Source of the DNA: Lysobacterales bacterium 63-13
GTDB lineage: Bacteria > Pseudomonadota > Gammaproteobacteria > Xanthomonadales > Rhodanobacteraceae
NCBI GenBank assembly: GCA_001899855.1
Contig: MKWR01000004.1
Location: 227,789-291,788 of the forward strand
Reading direction: 5' to 3'
Length of the DNA stretch: 64,000 nt
A model generated the notes under the pieces. That model was not told the DNA's origin and ran no database searches. It was given only the letters and a program-made list of their open reading frames with translations. Each line of letters starts with the position of its first letter. Position 1 is the stretch's first letter. Positions 63,950 through 64,000 of this stretch are shown piece by piece. The position numbers were made by a program, and so were the translations under genes.

Positions 63950-64000
63950 TGAACCGCCCCGGGTTTTGAGGAGGCTCCAACTCTTGAGAGAATGGAGCCA
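63950..64000 (+). mobile_element. Probable left end of an IS3-family insertion sequence
   Basis: The stretch from TGAACCGCCCCGGGTTTTGA onward resembles the terminal sequence of IS3-group elements, and a GAGAATGGAGCC that could be a ribosome-binding site follows. The element would continue beyond the window. No transposase is visible, so the call rests on the terminal bases alone. Confidence 0.45.

Overview
The window is GC-rich, densely coded bacterial DNA, most likely chromosome from a gammaproteobacterium of the Xanthomonadales/Lysobacterales, and perhaps a Dokdonella-like member of the Rhodanobacteraceae. This placement is inferred from gene order, not from rRNA. It rests on the run aroQ-accB-accC-prmA-(zinc-ribbon)-fis-purH-purD, on speE/speA side by side, on the GGGATTCGGGATTCG/GGGAATCGGGAATGG intergenic repeats typical of xanthomonads, and on many secreted proteins ending in an IFxDGF(D/E) tail. 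There are no rRNA, tRNA or CRISPR features.

Layout. 0-5 kb: the 3' end of zapE, a secreted M20 amidohydrolase, a secreted M14 carboxypeptidase and a small hypothetical gene. 5-12.2 kb (minus strand): a fused indolepyruvate ferredoxin oxidoreductase, a sterol-desaturase-type membrane enzyme and an LTA-synthase-like sulfatase. 12.5-25 kb: a CNT nucleoside transporter, two PQQ-type sugar dehydrogenase-like secreted proteins, polyamine genes (speE, speA) with a coupled dehydrogenase, a two-gene lipoate ligase, an MFS-acyltransferase fusion and an RsbW-like ATPase. 25-41 kb (minus strand): the housekeeping block purD, purH, fis, a zinc-ribbon protein, prmA, a small secreted protein, accC, accB and aroQ, then an alcohol dehydrogenase, TlpA-like thioredoxin, DsbD, CutA and a secreted endonuclease I. 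41-43 kb: groES-groEL with a CIRCE operator and a terminator. 43-54 kb: a transmembrane winged-helix/TPR regulator divergent from a 1,922-residue subtilase, then a beta-helix protein. 54-58 kb: an ECF sigma factor next to a transmembrane Ser/Thr kinase. 58-63 kb: an FG-GAP protein, a lipoprotein, a Tat-exported amine oxidase and a small secreted protein. The right end holds a radical-SAM gene cut off at its iron-sulfur motif, beside a probable IS end.

Two themes go beyond routine annotation. First, seven otherwise unrelated exported proteins end in, or close to, a short acidic-aromatic tail of the form (I/L)Fx(D/N)GF(D/E), and an eighth has a related motif internally. This looks like a shared C-terminal signal with no hydrophobic segment behind it. 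Second, a repeat family bounded by inverted repeats is scattered through the housekeeping operons. One long copy carries a four-helix-bundle gene and sits exactly between accB and accC. Short empty copies lie at the purD stop, between purD and purH, and between groES and groEL.

Functionally, the window joins core metabolism (purines, fatty-acid initiation, shikimate, polyamines, lipoate, protein folding) with a large outfit of exported hydrolases and adhesin-like proteins. The periplasmic thiol-redox pair (DsbD, TlpA) could support the many cysteine-containing secreted products.
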